A stretch of DNA of 64,000 bases from Lachnospiraceae bacterium NK4A179 (GTDB lineage: Bacteria > Bacillota > Clostridia > Lachnospirales > Lachnospiraceae): positions 124,001 to 188,000 of the forward strand of contig ATWC01000002.1 in the NCBI GenBank assembly GCA_000421045.1, read 5' to 3'. The notes beneath the pieces were generated by a model. The model was not told where the DNA came from and ran no database searches. It worked only from the letters and a program-made list of their open reading frames with translations. This document shows, piece after piece, positions 45,321-53,960 of this stretch (position 1 is the stretch's first letter; each line of letters begins with the position of its first letter). The position numbers were made by a program, and so were the translations under genes.

Positions 45321-45940
45321 TATGCGTATACCTCCTCGATTTTCTTAACTGAATCCTTGGTAAGGACAAGTGTTCCGGCCTTCATGATGTCGTATACGTT
45401 GATGGTCTCAGGAAGTGCTGTCATAGCATCTTCAATGTTTCTTGCTGAGTAAACAACGTTCTCATCATTCTCGGGAAGGATTACGAGAGGCTTTACAGCA
45501 TTGATGTTTGCAAGTACTTCAGCAAACTTCTTTGTCTTCTTCTCATCCATCTTGATCTCGTCAACAACGATGAGCTTCTCGTTTGCGAACTTGTCGCTGA
45601 GTGCTGATCTGATAGCAGCTCTCTTTTCCTTCTTGTTCATCTTTATTGAATAATCTCTGGGTACGGGAGCGAATACAACTCCGCCGCCTTTCCACTGCGG
45701 TGCTCTGATCGAGCCCTGTCTTGCGTGGCCTGTGCCCTTCTGTCTCCAGGGCTTCTTTCCGCCACCGGATACCTCTGATCTTGTCTTTGCCTTCTGTGTT
45801 CCCTGTCTGTTATTGGCAAGCTGCTGAACGACTGCAAGGTGTACGAGGTGCTCATTTATCTCAGCGCCGAATACAGCATCGCTTAAGTCGATCGTTCCAA
45901 CTTCCTTGCCTTCCATATTTACAACAGAAATAGTAGCCAT
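45320..45940 (-). CDS. rplD: 50S ribosomal protein L4
   Basis: A 206-residue protein, full length. The tunnel loop is [20 protein letters not shown] followed by [17 protein letters not shown]4 represses the S10 operon in E. coli by acting on the leader, so the long structured rpsJ leader here is of interest. It lies 21 bases after rplC. Confidence 0.97.
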   Translation of the reverse strand: MATISVVNMEGKEVGTIDLSDAVFGAEINEHLVHLAVVQQLANNRQGTQKAKTRSEVSGGGKKPWRQKGTGHARQGSIRAPQWKGGGVVFAPVPRDYSIKMNKKEKRAAIRSALSDKFANEKLIVVDEIKMDEKKTKKFAEVLANINAVKPLVILPENDENVVYSARNIEDAMTALPETINVYDIMKAGTLVLTKDSVKKIEEVYA

Positions 45941-45961
45941 TGTAAACTATCCTCCTTTCGC

Positions 45962-46645
45962 TTAAGCATCAACCTTGGTCGTTTCCTTGATGGTGATGAG
46001 AGCCTTCTTTGCTCCGGGTACTGCACCCTTTACAAGAATAAGGTTCTTCTCAGCATCAACCTTTACAACCTCGAGATTCTTTACTGTTACCTCAACAGCT
46101 CCCATGTGTCCGGGCATGTGCTTTCCCTTGAACACGCGGCTCGGTGATGAACATGAGCCGTTGGAACCTGCGTGACGATGATACTTGGAACCGTGCATCA
46201 TAGGTCCTCTTGACTGACCGTGACGCTTGATGGCACCCTGGTATCCCTTGCCTCGTGAAATAGCCGAGGCATCAACCTTATCGCCTTCTGCGAAGATATC
46301 AGCCTTGATCTCCTGAGCAAGTGCATACTCTTCGCTGTTTTCGAATCTGAACTCTCTTAAATATCTCTTTGCTTCAGTGCCGGCCTTCTTGAAATGTCCC
46401 TGACCTGCCTTGTTTACGCCATGGCGGTGAAGAACTTCCTTCTTGCCTGACTTGTCTCTGTTTACGACTCTTTCCTTAACATCGCCGAAACCAACCTGTA
46501 CTGCGCTGTATCCGTCGTTGTCAACAGTCTTTACCTGAGTCACTACGCAGGGACCTGCCTGAAGAACTGTTACCGGGATAAGGGCTCCATCTTCATTCCA
46601 GATCTGAGTCATCCCGACTTTTGTTGCCAGAATTGCTTTTTTCAT
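45962..46645 (-). CDS. rplC: 50S ribosomal protein L3
   Basis: A 227-residue protein, full length. It starts [20 protein letters not shown] and has the loop [19 protein letters not shown] near the peptidyl-transferase centre. It is preceded by a 137-base spacer with inverted repeats after rpsJ. Confidence 0.98.
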   Translation of the reverse strand: MKKAILATKVGMTQIWNEDGALIPVTVLQAGPCVVTQVKTVDNDGYSAVQVGFGDVKERVVNRDKSGKKEVLHRHGVNKAGQGHFKKAGTEAKRYLREFRFENSEEYALAQEIKADIFAEGDKVDASAISRGKGYQGAIKRHGQSRGPMMHGSKYHRHAGSNGSCSSPSRVFKGKHMPGHMGAVEVTVKNLEVVKVDAEKNLILVKGAVPGAKKALITIKETTKVDA

Positions 46646-46671
46646 TCTCCTTTTTACCTCTCTTTTCTTGT

Positions 46672-46771
46672 CTGCTAAAGCGGTATCCTGCTATGGGATA
46701 CATAAAGCCAGCAGAGGATTTACTGTTATATCTTCAACCGGTGTCCGTTTGCTGATCGAGATTACACCGGT
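46672..46771 (-). other. Structured spacer between rpsJ and rplC
   Basis: ACCGGTGT / ACACCGGT (46737-46744 with 46764-46771) forms one 8-bp stem. CTGCT / AGCAG (46672-46676 with 46710-46714) encloses GTATCC / GGATAC (46683-46688 with 46696-46701). No gene and no T run. A possible mRNA control or processing element of the S10 operon. Confidence 0.5.
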
Positions 46772-46782
46772 AAAGTGCCAAA

Positions 46783-47097
46783 TTATTTCATCTTTATTTC
46801 AACATATACACCGGCAGGAAGATCCATCTTTCTGAGTGACTCAGTGATCTTGGATGAAGGATTGATAACATCGATGAGCCTCTTGTGAGTTCTCTGCTCG
46901 AACTGTTCTCTGGAATCCTTGTACTTGTGAACTGCACGAAGTATAGTAACCACTTCCCTCTTTGTAGGAAGGGGAACGGGACCGCTTACTGCTCCACCGT
47001 TCTTCTTAACGCTGTCAACGATCTTCTTGGCAGCTGCATCGATCAGCTGATGATCGTATGCCTTTAAGATTACTCTCATTCTCTGGTTTGCCTGCAT
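46783..47097 (-). CDS. rpsJ: 30S ribosomal protein S10
   Basis: A 104-residue protein, family length, starting [20 protein letters not shown] and with [18 protein letters not shown]. It also serves in Nus antitermination. The ATG at 47097 is set by family length and AGGAG upstream; the 50-codon extension of the open frame is leader sequence. First gene of the S10-spc-alpha cluster. Confidence 0.97.
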   Translation of the reverse strand: MQANQRMRVILKAYDHQLIDAAAKKIVDSVKKNGGAVSGPVPLPTKREVVTILRAVHKYKDSREQFEQRTHKRLIDVINPSSKITESLRKMDLPAGVYVEIKMK

Positions 47098-47397
47098 AAA
47101 AAAAGTCTCCTCTCTGTTCTTTACAAGCGGCGACTGTACACATCGGTCAGGATCTTTGTCCTTCCCACTCTCCCGTGTGTGTCCTGATTTCCCTTTAAAA
47201 AAGACGCAGGACCACGCGTCGTTTCCGGTTTCCCGGACGGTTCCCATCTGTACAGTGACTTGTCGTTAATATTCTTGCGGAATACATCGTATCTGTATTA
47301 CCCGCCATCAACATTCGCTCCGCGGAAAACCTGCCGTTTCTTATATATATTTTGTTGCGGCAGCAACCTCACGCTTCATAGCTATCATGTCACAGCA
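47098..47397 (-). promoter_or_regulatory. Long 5' leader of the S10 operon
   Basis: About 300 bases lie between the predicted transcript start (about 47397) and rpsJ. The minus strand contains GTTGC-TGCC-GCAAC, a CCGG-GAAA-CCGG tetraloop hairpin and a GC stem followed by six Ts. Long leaders with attenuator stems are a known control mode for this operon in E. coli (L4-dependent). A similar mechanism here is inference. Confidence 0.6.
47197..47220 (-). terminator. Attenuator-like hairpin in the S10 leader
   Basis: GACGC / GCGTC (47203-47207 with 47216-47220) with an 8-base loop, directly followed by TTTTTT on the minus strand (47197-47202). The stem is short but all strong pairs. It lies 100 bases before rpsJ, so it could stop transcription conditionally. 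Confidence 0.55.
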
Positions 47398-47403
47398 AGA
47401 CCG

Positions 47404-47432
47404 ATTATAGATTAGTCTGCAGAAAATTGCAA
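47404..47432 (-). promoter_or_regulatory. Main promoter of the S10-spc-alpha cluster
   Basis: TTGCAA (47427-47432), a 17-bp spacer and TATAAT (47404-47409) on the minus strand. The -10 is perfect. Upstream is A/T-rich, suitable for UP-element contact by the alpha subunit. A 6-bp hairpin ACAGCC / GGCTGT (47469-47485) further upstream may end the GGDEF transcript, though its T tail is absent on that strand. Confidence 0.88.
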
Positions 47433-47526
47433 GGACTTTTTGTACAATTTTTCAAATAATTACTATTCACAGCCCTTCAGGCTGTATTTCTTCTATAATA
47501 TAAGCGATCGGAATGCTGCCGATTTT

Positions 47527-48762
47527 TTATAGTACGGTAACTGTATCCTTCCCTGCATCTTTTGATGCATACATTGCCTTATCTACCCTGCTGCATATCG
47601 TATCCAGGGTATCCGAAGCAGAAACCTCAGTCACCCCGAAGCTTATGGTAAGAGAAAAGCCTTCATCAAAAGCAAGTTCAGAAAACTCTCTTCTGAGATC
47701 TTCTGCCGTTGCGGCAGCATCTTCTGCAACCATATCGGGAACCAGAAGCATAAATTCTTCTCCGCCCCATCTTCCGGCGATAATAGGCATGCCCTCTTTA
47801 TCCCCGGCCTTCCTGAACAGATCGGCAAGTGCCTTGATGGCTGCATCACCGGCCCTGTGTCCGTATGTATCATTAATATTTTTGAAATTATCTATATCGC
47901 CCATGATAAGTGAAAATCTGTTCTTTTTGGGCGAACCTATGAATTCCTCTATCCTGCGCTCTATCTCAAGCCTGTTGTAAAGGCCCGTGAGGCCGTCAGT
48001 GATGGCTGCGGTCTTAAGATTCCTCTTAAGTATCTCCTGTTCCGTAATATCCGTGATTATTCCAAGAACCCCAGCCACCTTACCATCGGCATCGGGAACC
48101 GGTTCCTTTATCACATCAAGATATTCAAGGACATCATCTACATTGATCTCCATTGTATAGCGCATGCCCTCGCCTGTAGACAGGACCTTTCTGTCAGCCT
48201 CCATGGCAAGCACTGCATTTTCCTTATCTTTCCTTATATCTTCATCGGTCTTTCCCAATATGGTCCAGTTCGGATCATCGGCATGTTTGATATGATGCCA
48301 GTAATGTGTTGCAAATACATAACGGCCTTCCGCATCTTTAAGGAAGATATTGCTGGGAAGTGCCTTAAGCATGCCGCCAAACTCATCGAAGGTCCGGGAA
48401 TTAGTTATACGTATGGCATTCTCAAGTCTTTTTACGCATACTTCCTTCACATCAGAAGTGTCGATCGCATCAACAGCCCCGTGTTCAAATACCTTTGCCT
48501 CTTTAGCGGTCAGACGCCCCTTCTTTATCACCACGGCCGGCATAAACGAAAACCTGAGATCAGACCTGAACTCTTTCAGAAATCTGTATTCATTCTCTGA
48601 AGCAAACTCTATATCCACCAGAACAGCACTGAGATTCCTGTATATCCTCTCCAGCTGCTCATTTCCATCCGCAACATCCGTTGCAGGTATCACATCATAA
48701 TCCGTCTCGGGAATAAATTTATATACATCTTCGTTTGTAATTGCAAGAATTATTTTTTTCAT
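47527..48762 (-). CDS. Diguanylate cyclase with receiver-like and PAS domains
   Basis: A 411-residue cytosolic signalling protein. The N-terminal domain looks like a degenerate receiver: a possible phospho-Asp50 is in AVLVDIEFA but the N-terminal acidic pocket is not clear. A PAS domain follows (about 130-245: LPSNIFLKDAEGRYVFA). The GGDEF domain (about 250-411) has GGEEF at 333-337, so it should make cyclic di-GMP. No RxxD inhibitory site is seen before GGEEF. The ATG at 48762 has GGAGGAG ahead; the 41 extra codons of the open frame lack support. It stands alone between the S10 promoter and the LacI gene. Confidence 0.9.
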   Translation of the reverse strand: MKKIILAITNEDVYKFIPETDYDVIPATDVADGNEQLERIYRNLSAVLVDIEFASENEYRFLKEFRSDLRFSFMPAVVIKKGRLTAKEAKVFEHGAVDAIDTSDVKEVCVKRLENAIRITNSRTFDEFGGMLKALPSNIFLKDAEGRYVFATHYWHHIKHADDPNWTILGKTDEDIRKDKENAVLAMEADRKVLSTGEGMRYTMEINVDDVLEYLDVIKEPVPDADGKVAGVLGIITDITEQEILKRNLKTAAITDGLTGLYNRLEIERRIEEFIGSPKKNRFSLIMGDIDNFKNINDTYGHRAGDAAIKALADLFRKAGDKEGMPIIAGRWGGEEFMLLVPDMVAEDAAATAEDLRREFSELAFDEGFSLTISFGVTEVSASDTLDTICSRVDKAMYASKDAGKDTVTVL

Positions 48763-48842
48763 TATAAAAACTCCTCCGGCAGATATCTGCCTGTAAATCA
48801 TCATGATTCTACCACAAATGCCGGTTAATAGATATTTACTAC

Positions 48843-48871
48843 TTGAAAATGGTATTCTTATTAAATAGAAT
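48843..48871 (+). promoter_or_regulatory. Promoter of the LacI-type regulator gene
   Basis: TTGAAA (48843-48848), a 17-bp spacer and TAGAAT (48866-48871). The operator-like palindrome at 48877-48890 covers the expected start point, which implies self-repression. Confidence 0.75.
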
Positions 48872-48876
48872 TGCTG

Positions 48877-48890
48877 TGAAAGCACTTACA
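48877..48890. promoter_or_regulatory. LacI-family operator in the regulator's own promoter
   Basis: TGAAAGCACTTACA matches 12 of 14 positions of the perfect palindrome found before uxaC (49970-49983). The central CG of LacI-family operators is CA here, giving a weaker site, as is common for autoregulation. Confidence 0.7.
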
Positions 48891-48907
48891 GCAACGGGGG
48901 CAGTTAT

Positions 48908-49912
48908 ATGAACATATATGATATAGCTGAAAAAGCCGGCGTATCTATTGCCACGGTTTCCAGAGTAATAAACGGCTCGGACAAGGTCAGCGACAAAACC
49001 AGAGCCCGTATCATGGCCATCATAGAGGAGAACAATTACACTCCCAATGTCTTCGCACGCGGCCTGTCCGGTGATTCCATTCATATCATCGGGATACTCG
49101 TCCCCGACATAGCCGACCACTTTATGTCCCGTGCGGTTTCATATCTTGAGAAAAATCTCCATGAAAAGGGATATAACATACTGCTCTCATGCAGCGGATA
49201 TTCTGCAGAGGAAAAGGAAAGCCACATACGTATGCTCCTCGATGAGCGCATAGATGCCATGATCCTTGTGGGATCCACTTATGCCGGCAGTGGCAACGAA
49301 TCCCACAATACCGAGAGCATCAAAGAAGCGTCCTGCAAAATCCCTGTATTCCTTATTAACGGATACATCGAATCCGACAATATATACTGCACTTTCTCAA
49401 ATGACTACGATGCTTCATATGAACTCACGAAGAAATTTGTGGAAAACGGACGCAAACGCTTCCTCTTCATAACTGATTCGGAAAGCTACAGTGCCAACAA
49501 AAAGCGTGAAGGTTTCACCCGCGCTCTTGAAGACAGCGGGATAAGCCCCGAAAATATAAGTTTTCTTCACCTTCCCAATGATATAGCCGTAGTTTCGGAC
49601 TATCTCAGAGAACATCCGATAGGTTTTGACGCATGCTACGCATCCGAGGACGGCATCGCCATCGGAGTGGTCAAATATGCGCAGTCAAAGGGACTTCGTG
49701 TACCGGAGGACATATCCGTTATCGGCTACAACAATTCCGAGATCTGCATCGCAGCAGTGCCCGAGATCACTTCGGTAGACAACCGTCTCAAATACATATG
49801 CGACGGCACGGTATCACGGCTTCTGGCCGTTCTCTCCGGAGAAACGGAAGTGGAACACCGAACCAGCGTAGCCTGCACTCTCGCCTGCCGCGACACCACC
49901 AATTTCAGCTAA
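48908..49912 (+). CDS. LacI-family transcriptional regulator of uronate genes
   Basis: A 334-residue repressor. The N-terminal helix-turn-helix reads IYDIAEKAGVSIATVSRVIN, then the hinge helix region ending near ARGLSGDS. The periplasmic-binding-protein-like effector domain (about 60-330) has typical GIGVVKYAQSKGLRVPEDISVIGYNN-type strands. It is transcribed with, or just ahead of, uxaC-eda-kdgK. Palindromic sites in both promoters point to control of these genes by a pathway intermediate, possibly KDG or an uronate; the inducer is not visible. Confidence 0.92.
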   Translation: MNIYDIAEKAGVSIATVSRVINGSDKVSDKTRARIMAIIEENNYTPNVFARGLSGDSIHIIGILVPDIADHFMSRAVSYLEKNLHEKGYNILLSCSGYSAEEKESHIRMLLDERIDAMILVGSTYAGSGNESHNTESIKEASCKIPVFLINGYIESDNIYCTFSNDYDASYELTKKFVENGRKRFLFITDSESYSANKKREGFTRALEDSGISPENISFLHLPNDIAVVSDYLREHPIGFDACYASEDGIAIGVVKYAQSKGLRVPEDISVIGYNNSEICIAAVPEITSVDNRLKYICDGTVSRLLAVLSGETEVEHRTSVACTLACRDTTNFS

Positions 49913-49928
49913 AACTTATCTTTACAGA

Positions 49929-49955
49929 TTGACAAGCGCGGACAGGCGCTATAAT
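49929..49955 (+). promoter_or_regulatory. Promoter of uxaC-eda-kdgK
   Basis: TTGACA (49929-49934) and TATAAT (49950-49955) are both exact consensus but only 15 bp apart. An overlapping TAATAT would give 17 bp. The start point would lie just before the operator palindrome, so the repressor would block elongation or open-complex formation. Confidence 0.7.
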
Positions 49956-49969
49956 ATTAATGTGTTTAA

Positions 49970-49983
49970 TGTAAGCGCTTACA
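49970..49983. promoter_or_regulatory. LacI-family operator before uxaC
   Basis: TGTAAGCGCTTACA is a perfect 14-bp palindrome with the central CG typical of LacI-family operators. It lies just downstream of the uxaC promoter, and a near copy is in the regulator's own promoter. A CcpA cre site has a related pattern, so dual control is possible. Confidence 0.85.
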
Positions 49984-50056
49984 AATTATTTTCTATAAAA
50001 GCAGCTTATTTACAAGAAACAAACATCAATTCATACCCCGGGGGGATAATCCAACA

Positions 50057-51499
50057 ATGAAACAATTCCTGAATAATGATTTTATGCTGCAGAACGATAC
50101 AGCAAAGCACCTCTTCCATGATTATGCGGAAGCTTTGCCTCTTATCGATTATCACTGTCACATCTCCCCTAAGGAGATATATGAGGACAGACGCTACAAC
50201 AATATCGCCGAAGTATGGCTTGGCGGACAAAATCCAGACGGTTCATACGCCGGAGACCATTACAAATGGCGCATCATGCGTTCAAACGGCGTACCCGAAG
50301 AGCTCATTACGGGGTCTGCCGATCCTTTTGAAAAATTCAAAGCATTTGCAGAAACACTGGAAGTTTCTATAGGCAACCCCATGTATCACTGGTGTCATCT
50401 TGAATTAAAGAAATATTTCGGCATCGATATGCCGCTTACCGTCTCTAACTGTAAGGAGATATGGGATAAGACTGCCGATATGCTGCAGAATGATCCCGAG
50501 CTTTCGGTACGCGGTATTATCAGAAAATCCAATGTGGAATTCATCGGCACTACCGACGATCCCATTGATGATCTCTCATGGCATGAGAAGATTGCCGCAG
50601 ATCCTTCAGTAGACTTCATGGTATGCCCTTCCTTCAGACCTGACAAAGCTGTAAACATTAGAAAAGAAGGATTCTTTGATTATATTAAGAAGCTTGCCGA
50701 AACTGTCGGCAAGGATGATCTTGATTCATGCAAGGAAGTTTGCGATGCGCTTGCCAAACGCGTAGACTATTTCAAAGCACATGGCGCACGTGCTACCGAT
50801 CACGGTCTCGACTACATTCCTTTCTGCCCATGCACCATGGAGGAAGCGGATGCCATCTTCAAAAAAGCAAAGAGCGGCGCAGCTCTCACCGATAAAGAGA
50901 GCGACAGCTACCAGACCGCAGTGCTTCTTAATCTGGCAAGAAAATATAAAAAAGAAGATTTTGTAATGGAGCTTCACTACTCCTGCATAAGAAATTCAAA
51001 TGAGAGGATGTTCAAACTGCAGGGTCCGGACACAGGCTATGACATAATCAAAAAGTCATCATGCGACAAGGAACTCTCCATGTTTCTTTCCGAGCTCGAT
51101 AAGACAGATGAGCTTCCCAAAACCATCATCTTCTCTCTCGACCACAACGACTTCAATCCGATCGGAACATGCATAGGTTCCTTCCAGGGAAATAATGAAG
51201 GCATAAAGAGCCGCATTCAGATGGGCGCGGCCTGGTGGTTCCTAGACAACAGGGACGGCATGGAGGAGCAGATGCGTTCACTCGCAAACCTTGGCATACT
51301 CGGAAACTTTGTAGGCATGCTCACCGATTCCCGCTCCTTCCTTTCCTATACAAGACATGAATACTTCAGACGTATCATGTGCAACCTTATCGGAACATGG
51401 GTCGAGAACGGAGAGTATCCCGCCGATGAAGCGGCTCTTAAAAAGATAGTTGAAGGCATAAGCTGCAGAAATGCAGAAAGCTATTTCAATATATGTTGA
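50057..51499 (+). CDS. uxaC: Glucuronate isomerase
   Basis: A 480-residue enzyme that interconverts D-glucuronate and fructuronate (and galacturonate and tagaturonate), the first step of uronate use. The amidohydrolase-like metal site is seen in LPLIDYHCHISPKEI near the start, and MELHYSCIRNSN and FSLDHNDFN are conserved. The length is close to the family norm. The reductase (uxuB/uxaB) and dehydratase (uxuA/uxaA) genes needed to reach KDG are not in the window. Confidence 0.95.
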   Translation: MKQFLNNDFMLQNDTAKHLFHDYAEALPLIDYHCHISPKEIYEDRRYNNIAEVWLGGQNPDGSYAGDHYKWRIMRSNGVPEELITGSADPFEKFKAFAETLEVSIGNPMYHWCHLELKKYFGIDMPLTVSNCKEIWDKTADMLQNDPELSVRGIIRKSNVEFIGTTDDPIDDLSWHEKIAADPSVDFMVCPSFRPDKAVNIRKEGFFDYIKKLAETVGKDDLDSCKEVCDALAKRVDYFKAHGARATDHGLDYIPFCPCTMEEADAIFKKAKSGAALTDKESDSYQTAVLLNLARKYKKEDFVMELHYSCIRNSNERMFKLQGPDTGYDIIKKSSCDKELSMFLSELDKTDELPKTIIFSLDHNDFNPIGTCIGSFQGNNEGIKSRIQMGAAWWFLDNRDGMEEQMRSLANLGILGNFVGMLTDSRSFLSYTRHEYFRRIMCNLIGTWVENGEYPADEAALKKIVEGISCRNAESYFNIC

Positions 51500-51530
51500 T
51501 CATATCCATTTACACCCAGGAGGTATATTG

Positions 51531-52175
51531 ATGATTACCAGCGAATTAAAAGACAGATTCTATAAAACAGGCGTTATCCCTGTTATAGCACTTGATGATG
51601 CAAAAGATGCGGCATCTCTCGGCGAAGCTCTTATGAAGGGCGGGCTTCCCGCAGCAGAAGTTACATTCAGGACATCTGCCGCAGTAAACACGATCAAAAC
51701 ACTGAAAAAAGAATTTCCGGAAATGCTCGTAGGTGCAGGCACAGTCCTTACCGCAGAACAGGCTGACCGCGCGATCGAAGCAGGAGCTGAATTCATAGTT
51801 GCTCCGGGCTGCAATCCCAAAGTCGTAAAGCACGTTCTTGAAAAAGGCTATCCCATGACCCCCGGGATCGCGACTGCAAGTGAGATCGAAATGGCTCTTG
51901 ATCTTGGGATCGACTTTGTTAAATTCTTCCCCGCAGAGGCTAACGGAGGCCTCCCTATGATCAAGGCACTTGCAGGCCCCTATGTAAATGTATCCTTCAT
52001 GCCCACCGGCGGAGTCAGCGCTAAGAATCTCGCAGATTACCTTTCATACAACAAGATCGTCTGCTGTGGCGGTACCTGGATGGTAAAGAAGGATCTTGTC
52101 ACCGAGGGAAGGTTTGATGAGATAGAAAAGCTCAGCCGCGAAGCTGCTGATATCGTAAAGAGCATCAGAGGCTGA
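51531..52175 (+). CDS. eda: 2-keto-3-deoxy-6-phosphogluconate aldolase
   Basis: A 214-residue class I aldolase that splits KDPG to pyruvate and glyceraldehyde 3-phosphate. The Schiff-base Lys is in VKFFPAEANGG, the catalytic Glu in PAAEVTFRT, and GAGTVLT is the phosphate-end loop. The ATG at 51531 has AGGAGG 6 bases ahead. It lies 31 bases after uxaC. The frame extends 20 codons upstream into uxaC but lacks a ribosome site there. Confidence 0.96.
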   Translation: MITSELKDRFYKTGVIPVIALDDAKDAASLGEALMKGGLPAAEVTFRTSAAVNTIKTLKKEFPEMLVGAGTVLTAEQADRAIEAGAEFIVAPGCNPKVVKHVLEKGYPMTPGIATASEIEMALDLGIDFVKFFPAEANGGLPMIKALAGPYVNVSFMPTGGVSAKNLADYLSYNKIVCCGGTWMVKKDLVTEGRFDEIEKLSREAADIVKSIRG

Positions 52176-52194
52176 TCAAAGGAGGAATTATCAT

Positions 52195-53292
52195 ATGGAT
52201 CTCGGACTTAAAAAAGAAGGAAGCTGCAGATATGACGCCGTCTCACTTGGCGAGGTAATGCTCAGGCTCGATCCCGGCGAAGGCCGCATACGTACAGCAC
52301 GTTCATTCACAGCATGGGAAGGCGGCGGTGAATATAATGTCATACGTGGGCTTCACAAGTGTTTCGGAATGAACACCGGAGTCATCACAGCCTTTGCCGA
52401 CAACGAAGTCGGCAAACTCATGAAGGATCTTATCGAGCAGGGCGGCGTTGACACTTCTCTCATATACTGGAAAAAAACAGACGGCATAGGCCGCATCTGC
52501 AGAAACGGATTAAACTTCACCGAACGCGGCTTTGGTATCAGGGGAGCTAAGGGCTGCAGCGACAGAGCGAACACAGCCATCAGCCAGGCAACACCCGAAG
52601 ATTTCGATTTTGAGCATATATTCGGAGAGCTCGGAGTAAGATGGCTTCATACAGGCGGTATCTATGCAGCGCTTTCAGAGCAGTCATGCAGTACCGTAAT
52701 AGAAGCCATAAAGACCGCCAAGAAGTACGGGACCATAGTTTCCTATGATCTGAACTATCGTCCCTCAATGTGGTCAGCCATCGGAGGTATAGAAAAAGCA
52801 AGGGAAGTAAATAAAGAGATCGCGCCCTATATTGATGTTATGATAGGTAACGAAGAAGATTTCACAGCCTGCCTCGGACTTGAGATCGAGGGACAGGACA
52901 AGAATCTCAAAAAACTCAATGTTGACGGCTACAAAGCAATGATGAAACAGGCAGCTGCTGCATATCCCAATTTCAAGGTGATCGCAACAACACTCCGTAC
53001 CGTTCATACCGCAACCGTTAATGACTGGAGCGCTTTATGCTATGCTGACGGTGAGATTTACAAAGCAGCCCAGTATGACGGGCTTGAAATAATGGACAGG
53101 GTCGGCGGCGGCGATTCCTTCGCATCAGGTCTTGTCTACGGACTTATGGCTACAGGTGATCCCGAGAAGGCTGTCAACTACGGTGCCGCACACGGTGCTC
53201 TTGCAATGACCACCCCCGGTGACACCACCATGGCGGACAAGTCCGAAGTGGAAGCACTTATGTCAGGTGCAGGCGCGCGTGTACAAAGATAA
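52195..53292 (+). CDS. kdgK: 2-keto-3-deoxygluconate kinase, PfkB family
   Basis: A 365-residue sugar kinase, about 30 longer than typical. The first motif is GGGEYNVIRGLHKCFG, the catalytic Asp is in RVGGGDSFASGLVYG, and an ATP-binding GA region is near the end. With the aldolase just upstream (19 bases) it converts KDG to KDPG. The last gene before the strand switches. Confidence 0.9.
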   Translation: MDLGLKKEGSCRYDAVSLGEVMLRLDPGEGRIRTARSFTAWEGGGEYNVIRGLHKCFGMNTGVITAFADNEVGKLMKDLIEQGGVDTSLIYWKKTDGIGRICRNGLNFTERGFGIRGAKGCSDRANTAISQATPEDFDFEHIFGELGVRWLHTGGIYAALSEQSCSTVIEAIKTAKKYGTIVSYDLNYRPSMWSAIGGIEKAREVNKEIAPYIDVMIGNEEDFTACLGLEIEGQDKNLKKLNVDGYKAMMKQAAAAYPNFKVIATTLRTVHTATVNDWSALCYADGEIYKAAQYDGLEIMDRVGGGDSFASGLVYGLMATGDPEKAVNYGAAHGALAMTTPGDTTMADKSEVEALMSGAGARVQR

Positions 53293-53297
53293 TAATA

Positions 53298-53960
53298 TCA
53301 TTTCCTGCAGACGGCGATCATCATATCGCCGTCTGACAGCGATATGACAGCATTGCATCCATCGGCAAATTCATTGCTCTGTCCGGTAAAAGCAGCCGAA
53401 TCATTGGTAAGTTCAGCATCCTGCAGCTTATAAGCTGCATTTTTTATATTAACACCACTGCACTTTCCGGAAAGACAAAAGACCGAAAGACCGAAGCCAT
53501 CCTTTGGTTCCAGCTCTATCAAGTTGCACTCTTTACTTTTCCCGTTTAGAAAATAAAGATAAGCAGAACTGCTAAGTATCCTGAAATCAACATTTCTTGC
53601 AGCAGCATAAACCCCGCATTCACAATTTGCAAAAGTATGATCAAAGCGACCGCCCAGAGCGCATATCACATCTACTCTTTCATATCCTTTTTCCATCGCA
53701 TACTTAAGTGCAAGTTTTGTATCGGTATCCGCCTTTTTTGATGGGTGTTTTTTTATTATGACATCATCTTCCACAGGCCCGGAATAAGAATCAAAATCGC
53801 TTACCAGCACATCCGGCCTGATCCCCATTTTCCCGGCATAAGCATAACCTCTGTCGCAGGCAATAATGAGGTCATAAGAAAGACGGACATCCATGATGCC
53901 CGCCGTATCATACTCTCCGCCCGATATTATCAGGCATTTTTTCTTTGTATCATTTATCAT
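53298..53960 (-). CDS. thiN: Thiamine pyrophosphokinase
   Basis: A 220-residue enzyme that makes thiamine diphosphate from thiamine. The ATP-site signature is CDRGYAYAGKMGIRPDVLVS with the acidic SDFDS, then KADTDTKLALKYA and GALGGRFDH-type CALGGRFDHTFAN. All catalytic Asp residues are present. The start overlaps the upstream glycosyltransferase stop by 4 bases (ATGA). No TPP riboswitch is seen. Confidence 0.93.
   Translation of the reverse strand: MINDTKKKCLIISGGEYDTAGIMDVRLSYDLIIACDRGYAYAGKMGIRPDVLVSDFDSYSGPVEDDVIIKKHPSKKADTDTKLALKYAMEKGYERVDVICALGGRFDHTFANCECGVYAAARNVDFRILSSSAYLYFLNGKSKECNLIELEPKDGFGLSVFCLSGKCSGVNIKNAAYKLQDAELTNDSAAFTGQSNEFADGCNAVISLSDGDMMIAVCRK
53308..53335. terminator. 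Hairpin between convergent kdgK and thiN
   Basis: CAGACGGCGAT / ATCGCCGTCTG, an 11-bp perfect stem with a 6-base loop, inside the 3' end of thiN. There is no T run on either strand, so it may act as a bidirectional stop with help, or as an mRNA-end stabiliser. Confidence 0.5.

Noticed and set aside
46783-47247. Longer S10 of 154 residues
   Set aside because: The extra 50 codons lie in the leader hairpins and do not match the family; ATG 47097 fits.
51471-52175. KDPG aldolase starting 20 codons earlier inside uxaC
   Set aside because: The internal ATG at 51531 has AGGAGG at ideal spacing and gives the normal family start.
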